From assembly GCA_035630615.1 (NCBI GenBank), contig DASQKI010000013.1, positions 1 to 29,427 of the forward strand: DNA of 29,427 bases. The letters are read 5' to 3'. Source of the DNA: DATFRX01 sp035630615. Its GTDB lineage: Bacteria > Actinomycetota > Actinomycetes > Propionibacteriales > Nocardioidaceae. This document shows, piece by piece, positions 14,982-22,135 of this stretch; the first letter of the stretch is position 1, and every line of letters starts with the position of its first letter. Both the position numbers and the translations under genes were made by a program. A model generated the notes under the pieces. That model was not told the origin of the DNA. It saw nothing but the letters and a program-made list of their open reading frames with translations, and did no database searches.

Positions 14982-15455
14982 TCACGACCGCAGCATGGCC
15001 TGGAACATCCACGACTGCTTCTCGAGGTCCAGCAGTACGGAGTTCAGCAGGTCCTGGCTGGCAGGGTCGGTCTCCTCGACGGCGCGCATCGCCTCGCGGA
15101 TCCGGCCGATCGAACGGCCGAGTCGGTCCACGACGAGGCCGATGGCGTCGTCATCGGGGAGATAGCCGGTCGGCACGGCGCCGCCAGTCCGCTCGGCGAC
15201 GACGGTCTCGGGACTGCCGTCGGGATTGGCTCCGAGTGCGACCGCCCGCTCAGCGATCACGTCAGCGTGCGAACGCGCGGCGGCGACCAACTCGTCGAGC
15301 TGGAGGTGCACGCTGCGGAAGTGCGAGCCGACAACGTTCCAGTGAGCCTGCTTACCGACCAGTGAAATGTCGATCAGCTCGATGAGCGTGGCCTGAAGTT
15401 CCTCCGCTGTCGTCTTCTGCGCATCCGCCGACAGCGGGTTGTCGATCTTCGTCAT
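14982..15455 (-). CDS. dps: Dps-family DNA-protection ferritin
   Basis: 157 residues with the Dps/ferritin four-helix fold. The ferroxidase residues typical of Dps are in place: HWNVVGSHFRSVHLQLDELV (His and Asp ligands, residues about 40-60) and the helix ARSHADVIAERAVALGANPDGSPETV (Asp/Glu ligands). It should store iron using hydrogen peroxide and may coat DNA during stress. ATG at 15455 is chosen because GGGAGG lies 5 bases upstream and the family begins here; the frame itself extends to 15659. A sigma-B-type promoter lies 30 bases upstream, interlocked with that of the divergent cation transporter. Confidence 0.93.
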   Translation of the reverse strand: MTKIDNPLSADAQKTTAEELQATLIELIDISLVGKQAHWNVVGSHFRSVHLQLDELVAAARSHADVIAERAVALGANPDGSPETVVAERTGGAVPTGYLPDDDAIGLVVDRLGRSIGRIREAMRAVEETDPASQDLLNSVLLDLEKQSWMFQAMLRS

Positions 15456-15484
15456 GGACCCTCCCTTCAGAGTCTTCGCCGTGC

Positions 15485-15509
15485 GTACCCGGTTTGCCGG
15501 ACTCCATGC
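15485..15509 (-). promoter_or_regulatory. Sigma-B/sigma-F-type promoter of dps
   Basis: Minus strand GCAT (15509-15506), 15 bases, GGGTAC (15490-15485). Its core overlaps that of the divergent cdf promoter almost completely. Confidence 0.75.
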
Positions 15510-15515
15510 GGGTAC
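15491..15515 (+). promoter_or_regulatory. Sigma-B/sigma-F-type promoter of the cation diffusion facilitator gene
   Basis: GGTT (15491-15494) with 15 bases, or GTTT (15492-15495) with 14 bases, before GGGTAC (15510-15515). The -10 box ends 9 bases before the ATG at 15525, so the mRNA should be leaderless. Confidence 0.75.
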
Positions 15516-15524
15516 GGGTCTGAC

Positions 15525-16502
15525 ATGGCGACGCAACAACGCAGCGCGAGCCGACTGACGGTTCTGTTGGCGCTGGGCATGAACGCCCTGATCGCGGTGG
15601 CAAAGCTGCTCGCCGGCGCGGTGACCGGCTCGAGCGCGATGCTGGCCGAAGGAGCGCATTCGGTCGCCGACACGGTCAACGAGGTGTTTTTGCTGACCTC
15701 ACTGCGGCGCAGCGCCCGACCGGCCGACAGCGCGCACCCGTTCGGCTACGGGTCCGAGCGCTTCTTCTGGTCGCTGCTGGCCGCGATCGGGATTTTTCTC
15801 TGCGGCGCCGTGTTTTCGCTGTACGAAGCGGTCAAGGGGCTCACCGGGCCGGCTGAGACGGAGGCTCCCGCCTACACCTGGTCCTACGTCGTACTGGGCG
15901 TCGCCTTCGTCGCCGAGGGAGCTTCATGGGTCCGGGCCGTCGTCCAGCTCCGTCGCGAAGCGGACGCCGCCGGTCGCGGTTTCCGCGATCATCTCGGTCG
16001 GACTCGCGACCCGACGGTCAAGACGGTGTTTTCCGAGGACGCCGCCGCCCTCGCCGGCATCGTCATCGCCGCCGCGGGCATCGCTCTGCACCAGGCGACC
16101 GGCAACCGGGTCTGGGACGCGGCCGCGGCGATGGCGATCGCGGTGCTCTTGACGTTCGTGGCGTTCTACCTCGGACGACACAACATGGCCTTGCTGATCG
16201 GACAATCGGCCGACCCCGAGCTGCGTCAGGAACTCTGGGACGAGTTGATGGCGGTGCCCGAGGTGGATGCGATCGTCGAGCTGCTCACGATGCACATCGG
16301 CACCGACGAGATCCTGCTGGCGGCGCGACTCGACCTGGCCGACGGTCTCGAGTCCAGCGCCATCGAAAATGTGAGCACCCGCATCGAGCGCCAGATCGAG
16401 CAGCGGCATCCCGAAGTCACGCAGGTCTTCTTGGACGCGACGTACGCCTCGGAGCGGGATCGCGCTCGGGCGCACCGGCTCACTGCGACGCACGATCGAT
16501 GA
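15525..16502 (+). CDS. Cation diffusion facilitator (CDF) metal exporter
   Basis: 325 residues. About six membrane helices are followed by a cytoplasmic C-terminal domain. The helix-2 metal site is seen in EGAHSVADTVNEVF (HxxxD) and the helix-5 site in SEDAAALAGIVIA (an ExxxA-type variant with D, so the pair is not the classical HxxxD/DxxxD). The C-terminal domain (VDAIVELLTMHIGTDEILLAARLDL) is the usual CDF dimer module. It exports a divalent ion such as Zn, Fe or Mn in exchange for protons; which one cannot be told. Pairing with Dps through shared promoter DNA suggests iron. No ribosome binding site precedes the ATG, fitting a leaderless mRNA. Confidence 0.9.
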   Translation: MATQQRSASRLTVLLALGMNALIAVAKLLAGAVTGSSAMLAEGAHSVADTVNEVFLLTSLRRSARPADSAHPFGYGSERFFWSLLAAIGIFLCGAVFSLYEAVKGLTGPAETEAPAYTWSYVVLGVAFVAEGASWVRAVVQLRREADAAGRGFRDHLGRTRDPTVKTVFSEDAAALAGIVIAAAGIALHQATGNRVWDAAAAMAIAVLLTFVAFYLGRHNMALLIGQSADPELRQELWDELMAVPEVDAIVELLTMHIGTDEILLAARLDLADGLESSAIENVSTRIERQIEQRHPEVTQVFLDATYASERDRARAHRLTATHDR

Positions 16503-16640
16503 GACGTCGCGTTCCACCAAATGAGACGGCCCGCACGACGCCGCATCTTGTCTTGATCGCTGGGAACCGTCTTTGTTACAGAAGGATTAAGTGGTTGAGC
16601 CACCCTGCCACGTGCCCTTCGTTTGACGAAGTAGGCGGTA

Positions 16641-17456
16641 GTGATGCCCTCAGCACGCCAGAACGTCAGCAGTCAGGACGCCCGCCGTCGCCAGCGGCGC
16701 TCGCAACGCAGTCGCCAGGCTGCGCGTACCCATCGACTCTTGTCCAAAGCTCGGGCCAGTCACGGCGAGCGCCGGGAACGCCTCCAAACCGAGGCCGTCC
16801 TGCTCAACATGGACATGGCCCGCTCCATCGCAGCCCGCTATTGGGGCCGCGGCGAGCCGGCCGACGACCTCACCCAGGTCGCCTACGTCGGTCTGATGAA
16901 GGCGATCCGCGGATTCGATCCTCGCCAGAGCGACGACTTCGCGTCGTACGCGGTTCCCACCATCGCCGGCGAGGTGAAGCGGCACTTCCGAGACAAGAGC
17001 TGGACGGTGAAGGCGCCCCGCTGGGTCCAGGAGCTCCAGGCGGACATTGCCGCTGCGACCGACGGCCTGACCCAAGACCTGCAACGCCTTCCACGCCCGG
17101 CGGAGACGGCCGAGCGCCTCGGCGTGCCCGAGAAACGGGTGGACGAAGCTCTTGCCGCCGATGGCTGCTTCACCCCGACCTCGATCGACGCGCGGGGACC
17201 GACCGGCGACGGCTACGCGCTTGCCGATCGACTCGGCATCCAGGACCGCGATCTCGATCGTGCCGAGATTCGAGTGGCACTGGCGCCGCTCATCGAGGAG
17301 CTCCCCGAGCGGGACCGCACGATCTTGGACCTTCGGTTCTTCAAGGGGTGGACGCAGTCGCAGATCGCGTCCAACCTGGGCGTCACGCAGATGCAGGTCT
17401 CCCGACTGCTGAGCCGCATCCTCAAGAACCTCCGGATGCAGCTCACCGCCGGCTGA
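16641..17456 (+). CDS. RNA polymerase sigma factor, SigB/SigF/SigG family
   Basis: 271 residues. An Arg/Gln/Ser-rich N-terminal tail (about 40 residues) precedes region 2 (MARSIAARYWGRGEPADDLTQVAYVGLMKAIRGFD, then DFASYAVPTIAGEVKRHFRD), region 3 (SWTVKAPRWVQELQ onward), and region 4 with the helix-turn-helix KGWTQSQIASNLGVTQMQVSRLLSRIL. This is the group that in Streptomyces and Mycobacterium reads GNNT-N15-GGGTAC/T promoters, which are abundant around this gene. No anti-sigma kinase (RsbW-like) or antagonist gene is adjacent. The GTG at 16641 or the ATG right after it may be the start; no good ribosome binding site is seen. Its own promoter is not evident; a small CTTCG/CGAAG hairpin lies about 12 bases upstream. 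Confidence 0.93.
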   Translation: MMPSARQNVSSQDARRRQRRSQRSRQAARTHRLLSKARASHGERRERLQTEAVLLNMDMARSIAARYWGRGEPADDLTQVAYVGLMKAIRGFDPRQSDDFASYAVPTIAGEVKRHFRDKSWTVKAPRWVQELQADIAAATDGLTQDLQRLPRPAETAERLGVPEKRVDEALAADGCFTPTSIDARGPTGDGYALADRLGIQDRDLDRAEIRVALAPLIEELPERDRTILDLRFFKGWTQSQIASNLGVTQMQVSRLLSRILKNLRMQLTAG

Positions 17457-17475
17457 CGTCGCGATCGGCCGTCGG

Positions 17476-17601
17476 TCAGCGGTCTCCGGGTTCGTGCGGC
17501 TTGCGCGTCTTGTAGTAGCGGTGGGCCGCAAGGAAGACCCCCATCATGAGGGCGAGTGCGACAAGGATGCCGATCATCGCGATCAGTGGTTCGCTTCGCA
17601 T
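17476..17601 (-). CDS. 41-residue single-span membrane protein
   Basis: Not recognised. The product MRSEPLIAMIGILVALALMM continues with GVFLAAHRYYKTRK: one hydrophobic helix of about 20 residues, then a basic stretch, predicting an N-out/C-in single-pass protein. The ATG is at 17601. GGGAGG lies only 2 bases away, too close for normal use, but a GGGTAC box ends 9 bases upstream, the same distance as in three other likely leaderless genes here. It converges on the sigma gene, whose stop codon is 19 bases away. Confidence 0.6.
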   Translation of the reverse strand: MRSEPLIAMIGILVALALMMGVFLAAHRYYKTRKPHEPGDR

Positions 17602-17610
17602 GACCTCCCA

Positions 17611-17616
17611 GTACCC
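17611..17616 (-). promoter_or_regulatory. Sigma-B/sigma-F-type -10 box before the 41-residue gene
   Basis: GGGTAC on the minus strand, 9 bases before the ATG. A GNNT element is found only at a 17-base spacing (GCGT), so the promoter is weaker or different. It lies between the 41-residue gene and the 3' end of the LigD polymerase gene. Confidence 0.45.
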
Positions 17617-17631
17617 AGATCCAACCGAGGA

Positions 17632-18516
17632 TCACGCCGGCGCCGCGGCGTGATCGGCGATGCGACGCCACGGGTCGGCCCGTTGGCTCAGCCGTCGGCG
17701 AATTCGGCGCGTGTCATAGCCGTGGGGCTTCGCCTTGCCAAGCTCCCGCCAGTCGAGCGGTGTCGCGACCGCTGCGCCCGGCCGCGCACGGAGCGAGTAC
17801 GGCGCCACGAAGGTCTGGCCATAGCCGTTGCGGTTGATGTCGAGGAAGATCCGGCCGTGCCGCGCTTCCTTGCGGATCGCGGTGGTCAAGCGGTCGGGGT
17901 CGGCGGCCGCAATTCGCTCGGTGACGTCGCGGGCGAGTTGGCGTACGTCGTCGTAGTCCGCGGACGCGTCGAGGGGTGTCACGACGTGAAACCCGCGTCC
18001 GCCGGTCGCCTGCACGAACGCCGTCAGGCCCAGCCGCTCGACGGCCCGGCGAATCCGACGGGCGACGTGTCGTAGCTCGCTCACCTCGGCGCCGTCGGGC
18101 GGGTCGATGTCGACGACCATCCGATCGGGGTTGTCGAGCGCGTCCACGGTCGAAAGCCACACGTGAAACTCCACCGTGGCGAGGCTTGCGAGGTAGACCA
18201 GGCTCGCCTCGTCGTCGCATACCGCGTGGTGTACGGGAGATCCGCCGTCACGGCGGGTCACCTTGGCGACGTCGATCCAGTCCGGGAAGAAGTCCGAGGC
18301 CTCCTTCTGGAAGAAGCCGTCCGATCCGATTCCGTCGGGAAACCGCCGAAGCGTCAGCGGCCGGCCGCGCAGATGCGGCAACATCACATCCGCGATGCGG
18401 CGGTAGTGATCCACCAGATAGCTTTTGGTCAGCCCGTCGTCGGGATAGAGCACCTTGTCGGGGTTGGACACCGCGATGCGGCGATCGTCGATCGTGAGCT
18501 CGCGCCGGTCGCTCAT
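17632..18516 (-). CDS. LigD-type polymerase/primase domain protein (non-homologous end joining)
   Basis: 294 residues matching the stand-alone polymerase (PrimPol/AEP) domain of LigD. Visible landmarks are the N-terminal NPDKVLYPDDGLTKSYLVDHY, RPLTLRRFPDGI and FFQKEASDFFPDW, the catalytic DxD as VDIDPPDG (about residue 136), and GGRGFHVVTPL. It fills gaps and adds ribonucleotides at broken DNA ends. It starts within the ligase stop codon (ATGA overlap), so the two are co-translated. No nuclease domain is attached, and no Ku gene is within the window. Confidence 0.93.
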   Translation of the reverse strand: MSDRRELTIDDRRIAVSNPDKVLYPDDGLTKSYLVDHYRRIADVMLPHLRGRPLTLRRFPDGIGSDGFFQKEASDFFPDWIDVAKVTRRDGGSPVHHAVCDDEASLVYLASLATVEFHVWLSTVDALDNPDRMVVDIDPPDGAEVSELRHVARRIRRAVERLGLTAFVQATGGRGFHVVTPLDASADYDDVRQLARDVTERIAAADPDRLTTAIRKEARHGRIFLDINRNGYGQTFVAPYSLRARPGAAVATPLDWRELGKAKPHGYDTRRIRRRLSQRADPWRRIADHAAAPA

Positions 18517-19511
18517 CGCGTCTCTCTCACGACGTCGCCGGCCGCTTTATCGGTACGCAGACCCTGGTATCGGGGGTGTCGTAGCTTGCCGTCGCGCGTC
18601 CACTCGGTGAAGCCGATCTGCGCCACGAGCTCGGGACGCACCCAGTGGGCGTCCCGGATCGCCGACGTCGAGTCGAACGGCGGCGAGTCCCGTGCGAGAC
18701 CGTCGAGGCGACGGCGCAACGTACGCAGGGTCTCGTCGTCGTATCCGGTGCCCACCTTGCCGGCGTACCGCAGGTCATCGCCGTCGTAGTACCCGACCAA
18801 CAGGGCACCGAACCCGGCCCGCGACCCGGACGGCTCGGTGAAGCCGCCGACCACGAACTCCTGATCGCGTACGCACTTGAACTTCAGCCAGTCGGTCGAC
18901 CGTCCGGGTCGGTAGGGGCTGCCGGCGCGCTTGGCGATCAGCCCCTCCCACCCCTTCGCGCATGCCTGCCGATGCAGCTCGACGCCGTCGGTGTTGCGAT
19001 GCGCCGAGAATCGCAACGGGTCATCGAAGCCGAAGGCTCGACGGAGGATTCGCTTACGTGCCCGTAGCGGCAGGCCGGTCAGGTCGTACTCGCCAACGAC
19101 AAGCAAGTCGAACAGGTAGAAGTAGACGCCGACCCCGGTATGCCGGATCCGATCCGGGTCGGTGAGGTGGATCCGCGACTGGAGTCGGGCAAAGCTTGTC
19201 TGGTCGCCGTCGAACGCAACGATCTCGCCGTCGGCGACGAACCGAGACTCGCCGCGCTTCTCGAGCGCCGTGATCAGCTCCGGATATCCACTGTCGATGG
19301 ACTTGTGGTTGCGCGACCACAGCTTGGCTGAGCCGCCGTCGCGGGCGGCGACGGCCCGCACGCCATCGAGCTTTCGTTCGAAGATCCAGCTCGGGTCCGA
19401 GAACCGCTGCTCGGTGAGCGTCGCGAGCATCGGCTCGCGCCAGCCCGCTCGACCGGCAGCGCCTATCTTTTCGAGAGTCCCAGTGTCGAGGCCACCCAGT
19501 GCGTCACGCAT
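18513..19511 (-). CDS. ATP-dependent DNA ligase, LigD ligase-domain type
   Basis: 332 residues. The adenylated lysine lies in the motif FERKLDGVRA (about residue 40). KLWSRNHKSIDSGYPE is motif Ia/II, VADGEIVAFD motif III, EGLIAKRAGSPYRPGR motif IV, and WLKFKC motif V. The OB domain (VGTGYDDETLRTLRRRL onward) completes it, so this is a full ligase-domain protein. It seals nicks after end joining. ATG at 19511 is chosen by family fit (MRDALGGLDTGTLEKI); upstream residues of the open frame are unrelated. It lies first in a two-gene operon with the polymerase. No sigma-B-type box is present upstream. Confidence 0.93.
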   Translation of the reverse strand: MRDALGGLDTGTLEKIGAAGRAGWREPMLATLTEQRFSDPSWIFERKLDGVRAVAARDGGSAKLWSRNHKSIDSGYPELITALEKRGESRFVADGEIVAFDGDQTSFARLQSRIHLTDPDRIRHTGVGVYFYLFDLLVVGEYDLTGLPLRARKRILRRAFGFDDPLRFSAHRNTDGVELHRQACAKGWEGLIAKRAGSPYRPGRSTDWLKFKCVRDQEFVVGGFTEPSGSRAGFGALLVGYYDGDDLRYAGKVGTGYDDETLRTLRRRLDGLARDSPPFDSTSAIRDAHWVRPELVAQIGFTEWTRDGKLRHPRYQGLRTDKAAGDVVRETR

Positions 19512-19638
19512 CGTCGTTCCCCATGTGAAGGTCGTGCCCACGCGGACGCCGCTGAAACGACGTCCGTCGCCCGCAATCTGCACCTGCTCGGGCGATTGAC
19601 TCGGGCCAGCCCGGGCACAGACGAAGGGAGGTGACCAC

Positions 19639-20136
19639 ATGCCTGGACAGCGCGAAACGTACGACGTGGACGAGTCAGAACACGAACGGATCAACCGCAA
19701 CTGGAGTGAACTACTCCAAGAGCTTCGGGTGACGCAGACCGGGGTGCAGATCCTGACGGCGTTCCTCCTGACGATCCCGTTCCAGCAGAGGTTCGTCGAG
19801 CTGTCGGAGACGCAGCGGAACGTCTATCTCGTGACTGTTTGCCTCGCCGCGATCGCGACCGGCCTGTTCATCGCGCCGGTGAGCTATCACCGGGTGGTGT
19901 TCCGGCGGCGGCGGAAGGACTGGCTCGTGCGAGCCGCGCACCAGTCGGCGCATTTCGGGCTGATCTGCCTGGCGTTGGCGATCCTGGGTGCGGTCTGGTT
20001 GGTCTTCGACTTCCTCATCGGACGCACGGCATCGACCATCGTCGTGTGCCTCGCCGCCGCCTTCTACGCCGTCTTGTGGTGGGGTCCGCCGATGAGAGCG
20101 GGCCGCGACAGTCTCCGGCAACAGGAAGGGCCCTGA
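19639..20136 (+). CDS. DUF6328-family membrane protein
   Basis: 165 residues with the conserved start ERINRNWSELLQELRVTQTGVQILTAFLLTIPFQQRF, followed by four predicted membrane helices (about 38-52, 62-82, 105-130, 133-150). The motif RFVELSETQRNVYLVTV and APVSYHRVVFRRRRKDWLV are typical of DUF6328, whose function is unknown; it is often near stress genes in actinobacteria. ATG at 19639 has GGGAGG 6 bases upstream. A cytochrome P450 remnant begins 4 bases after the stop codon. Confidence 0.87.
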   Translation: MPGQRETYDVDESEHERINRNWSELLQELRVTQTGVQILTAFLLTIPFQQRFVELSETQRNVYLVTVCLAAIATGLFIAPVSYHRVVFRRRRKDWLVRAAHQSAHFGLICLALAILGAVWLVFDFLIGRTASTIVVCLAAAFYAVLWWGPPMRAGRDSLRQQEGP

Positions 20137-20140
20137 CCCT

Positions 20141-20320
20141 ATGTTCGACCAGACGGCCGTGATGCTGGTCAAGGGCTACCGGTACGGCACCGACCGTCGA
20201 CGGCACACCGGCGCATCGGCCTTCCACACGCGGATTCTCGGACGCCGGGCCGTCTGCGCAATCGGCGAGGACGCGGTCCGGACGCCGGCGGCCGGGGTCG
20301 TGCTGGATGCCGCACGATGA
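20141..20320 (+). pseudogene. N-terminal remnant of a CYP152-type cytochrome P450
   Basis: The 59-codon frame MFDQTAVMLVKGYRYGTDRR ... SAFHTRILGRRAVCAIGEDAVR lines up well with the N-terminus of CYP152 fatty-acid peroxygenases (pattern D-T-LLxEGYxF-R-C-G-D-F-TRLL-RP-ICxxGEEAA). After about residue 47 the match stops and a short unrelated tail leads to a stop codon. The heme-binding cysteine loop and about 350 residues are missing. An AGGAAGGG lies about 12 bases before the ATG. A translated short peptide is possible but no enzyme can be made. The identification is from remembered family sequence, not a search. Confidence 0.55.
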
Positions 20321-20323
20321 CGG

Positions 20324-21310
20324 TCAGCCGGTCAGCAGCACGTACCCGAGAAACCCGACGTAGAGGACCGCCCAGCCGGCCATCGCCGGAGCGGCGAATC
20401 GGCGGCGACGGAGGACGGCGGCGAGCGCCAGCAAGATGCCGGCGACGGCGCATCCGATGGCCGCGATGCTCGGTCCGGTCAACTCCCACGGCGTGAAGAC
20501 GAGCCCCACCGCCACGATCGGCATGGACTGGAAGACCAGCGCACCGGTGATGTTGCCGAGCGCCAGGGCGTCCTGACCGCGTCGCGACCACAGGATGCTG
20601 TTGGCCTTCTCCGGAAGCTCGGTCGCCAACGGCGCCAGAACCAGTGCGAGGACCAACGGGGAAACCCCGGCCTGCTTGGCGAGATGCTCGATCTCGGTGA
20701 CGAACAACTGAGCACCGGCGACGATCGCCGCGATGCCGACGACCACCTGCGCGACGACGGCCGGGTTGCGTGGCGTATCCGGTCGGCCCGGGTCGAAGTA
20801 GAGCCGCTTCGGCTGGTCACCGGCCTCGCCGCCGTGCCTGATGGTTCGCCACACGTACACGACGTACGCACCGACGAATCCGATCGCGGCGGCGATCCGT
20901 ACCTCGTCAGAACCGACCAGGCCCAGGATCAACGCGATCGACAGGAAAGCGCTCGCGATGACGAGATCCCGGGCCGTCGTCGGAGGATGGATGTCGAGGT
21001 CCGCGGACTGCTCGCGACGGCCGGCGAACACGTGAGTCGACACGCCGACGAGCAGCATCGCCAGCGTCCCTAGCAGGAACGGGGCGCCGAGGATGGCCCC
21101 GATCGCGATCTGACCGGTCTGCTCGCCGCTGATGATCGCGACCACCGGGATCACCGATTCGGGCAGCGCCGTGGCCACCGCCGCGAGCAGACTCCCCACG
21201 GCGCCCGCTCCGAGGCCGAGTCGAAGCCCTGCCCATTCGACCGCATTGGTGAACACGACGGCGCCGGCGAGCAGCAGCCCGAACGCGAGAGCAAGCAGCA
21301 GAACAGCCAT
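20324..21310 (-). CDS. CaCA-family cation/Ca2+ antiporter
   Basis: About 328 residues with ten or so membrane helices in two homologous halves. Each half carries the alpha-repeat of the Ca2+/cation antiporter superfamily: GSLLAAVATALPESVIPVVAI (about residue 40) and ATELPEKANSILWSRRGQDA with GNITGALVFQ (about residue 235). The acidic residue in each TALPE/TELPE motif is the ion-binding one. It should exchange Ca2+ or another cation against Na+ or H+. Start uncertain: ATG at 21310 (MAVLLLAL) or 21328 (MGTRHVMAVLL); neither has a good ribosome binding site. Its 3' end abuts the P450 remnant. Confidence 0.88.
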   Translation of the reverse strand: MAVLLLALAFGLLLAGAVVFTNAVEWAGLRLGLGAGAVGSLLAAVATALPESVIPVVAIISGEQTGQIAIGAILGAPFLLGTLAMLLVGVSTHVFAGRREQSADLDIHPPTTARDLVIASAFLSIALILGLVGSDEVRIAAAIGFVGAYVVYVWRTIRHGGEAGDQPKRLYFDPGRPDTPRNPAVVAQVVVGIAAIVAGAQLFVTEIEHLAKQAGVSPLVLALVLAPLATELPEKANSILWSRRGQDALALGNITGALVFQSMPIVAVGLVFTPWELTGPSIAAIGCAVAGILLALAAVLRRRRFAAPAMAGWAVLYVGFLGYVLLTG

Positions 21311-21373
21311 TACGTGGCGAGTTCCCATGTGGGGCGGGACCAAAACGCGGCGGACACCCGGTCAGCGCTTCTC

Positions 21374-21398
21374 GTGTAGGCCCGGCGGCGACGGGTAC
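21374..21398 (+). promoter_or_regulatory. Sigma-B/sigma-F-type promoter of the CsbD gene
   Basis: GTGT (21374-21377), 15 bases, GGGTAC (21393-21398), 52 bases before the ATG. CsbD is a classical sigma-B-controlled gene in Bacillus, so this adds support to the promoter class. Confidence 0.75.
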
Positions 21399-21450
21399 AG
21401 CCCGTGGACGGAGTCACCAACGTCGAACAATCCCATCAATGGGAGGACCT

Positions 21451-21645
21451 ATGAATGCGAAGGACAAGATGAAGCACAAGGCCGAAGAAGCGCTCGGGAA
21501 GGCCAAGGAGAAGCTCGGCGAGACGACCGGCGACTCCGAACTCAAGGCAGAGGGTCGGGCCGAGCAGTCGAGGTCAGAACTGAAGGACTCCAAGGAGAAG
21601 GCGAAGAAGTCCGCCGAGAAGGCCAAGGACGCCTTCCGCAAGTAG
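21451..21645 (+). CDS. CsbD-family stress protein
   Basis: 64 residues, almost entirely Lys, Glu, Ala and Ser, and predicted helical: MNAKDKMKHKAEEALGKAKE, then LGETTGDSELKAEGRAEQSR and KSAEKAKDAF. This is the CsbD-like pattern found in general-stress proteins. No enzymatic role is known. The ATG at 21451 has GGGAGG 4 bases upstream; an earlier in-frame ATG at 21439 overlaps that site and is less likely. It lies divergent from the CaCA antiporter, 140 bases away. Confidence 0.92.
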   Translation: MNAKDKMKHKAEEALGKAKEKLGETTGDSELKAEGRAEQSRSELKDSKEKAKKSAEKAKDAFRK

Positions 21646-21712
21646 GCCCCCGAGGCGCATCGGCGCGCCTTGCCCTGCGCCGGTGGGCGGGCCGGCACAC
21701 TATCGAGGTGTG

Positions 21713-22129
21713 ATGGTCGGCCGGAAGCGTTCAATCACGCCGTCGGCACGGCTCGCATCGGCCTTGGCGGTGGCCAGTCTGCTCACCGGCTGCGGCTCGG
21801 CCGGCGCCGCCCCTCAGTCGGTCGCCTCGGAGTTCTACCAAGCAGTCGCCGACGAGCAGGCTTCGGCCGCCTGCGATCTGCTCGCCCCACAGACACGCAG
21901 CGAACTCGAACAATCCGCGCACGCACCGTGCGCGGAGGCGTTGATCCGCCAGGATCTCCCCACCGTCGGCGCTCCGATGGCGACCGAACGTTTCGGCAAC
22001 CAGGCCCAGGTCCGATTCGACGGCGAAACCGCATTCCTCGCCGAGTTCGACGACGGCTGGAAGATCGTGGCGGCCGGCTGCACGCCGCGGGACCCGCTCC
22101 CCTACGACTGCGTGCTCGAAGGCGTGTGA
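21713..22129 (+). CDS. Small secreted lipoprotein of unknown function
   Basis: 138 residues. A basic N-terminus (MVGRKRSITPSAR), a hydrophobic stretch, and the lipobox LLTGC (Cys about residue 27) mark a type II signal peptide, so the protein should be anchored on the outer face of the membrane. The mature part (SEFYQAVADEQASAACDLLAP, four further cysteines, FDDGWKIVAAGC) resembles NTF2-like or DUF4878-type lipoproteins of actinobacteria. ATG at 21713 has GAGG 4 bases upstream. It is followed by the 27-residue and DUF6766 genes on the same strand. Confidence 0.82.
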   Translation: MVGRKRSITPSARLASALAVASLLTGCGSAGAAPQSVASEFYQAVADEQASAACDLLAPQTRSELEQSAHAPCAEALIRQDLPTVGAPMATERFGNQAQVRFDGETAFLAEFDDGWKIVAAGCTPRDPLPYDCVLEGV

Positions 22130-22135
22130 TCACCG

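Noticed and set aside
16560..16600. GGAAC before the sigma gene as an ECF-type promoter
   Set aside because: No matching -10 (CGTT-like) at 16-18 bases; spacing does not fit.
16721..16735. GTACCC (minus GGGTAC) within the sigma gene
   Set aside because: Inside coding sequence with no gene start downstream on the minus strand; likewise the copies in the CaCA (about 20343) and aminotransferase (about 28763) genes.
15926..17515. 529-codon plus-strand frame across the CDF and sigma genes
   Set aside because: It overlaps two recognisable genes in a different frame and is low-complexity Arg/Gly/Pro sequence.
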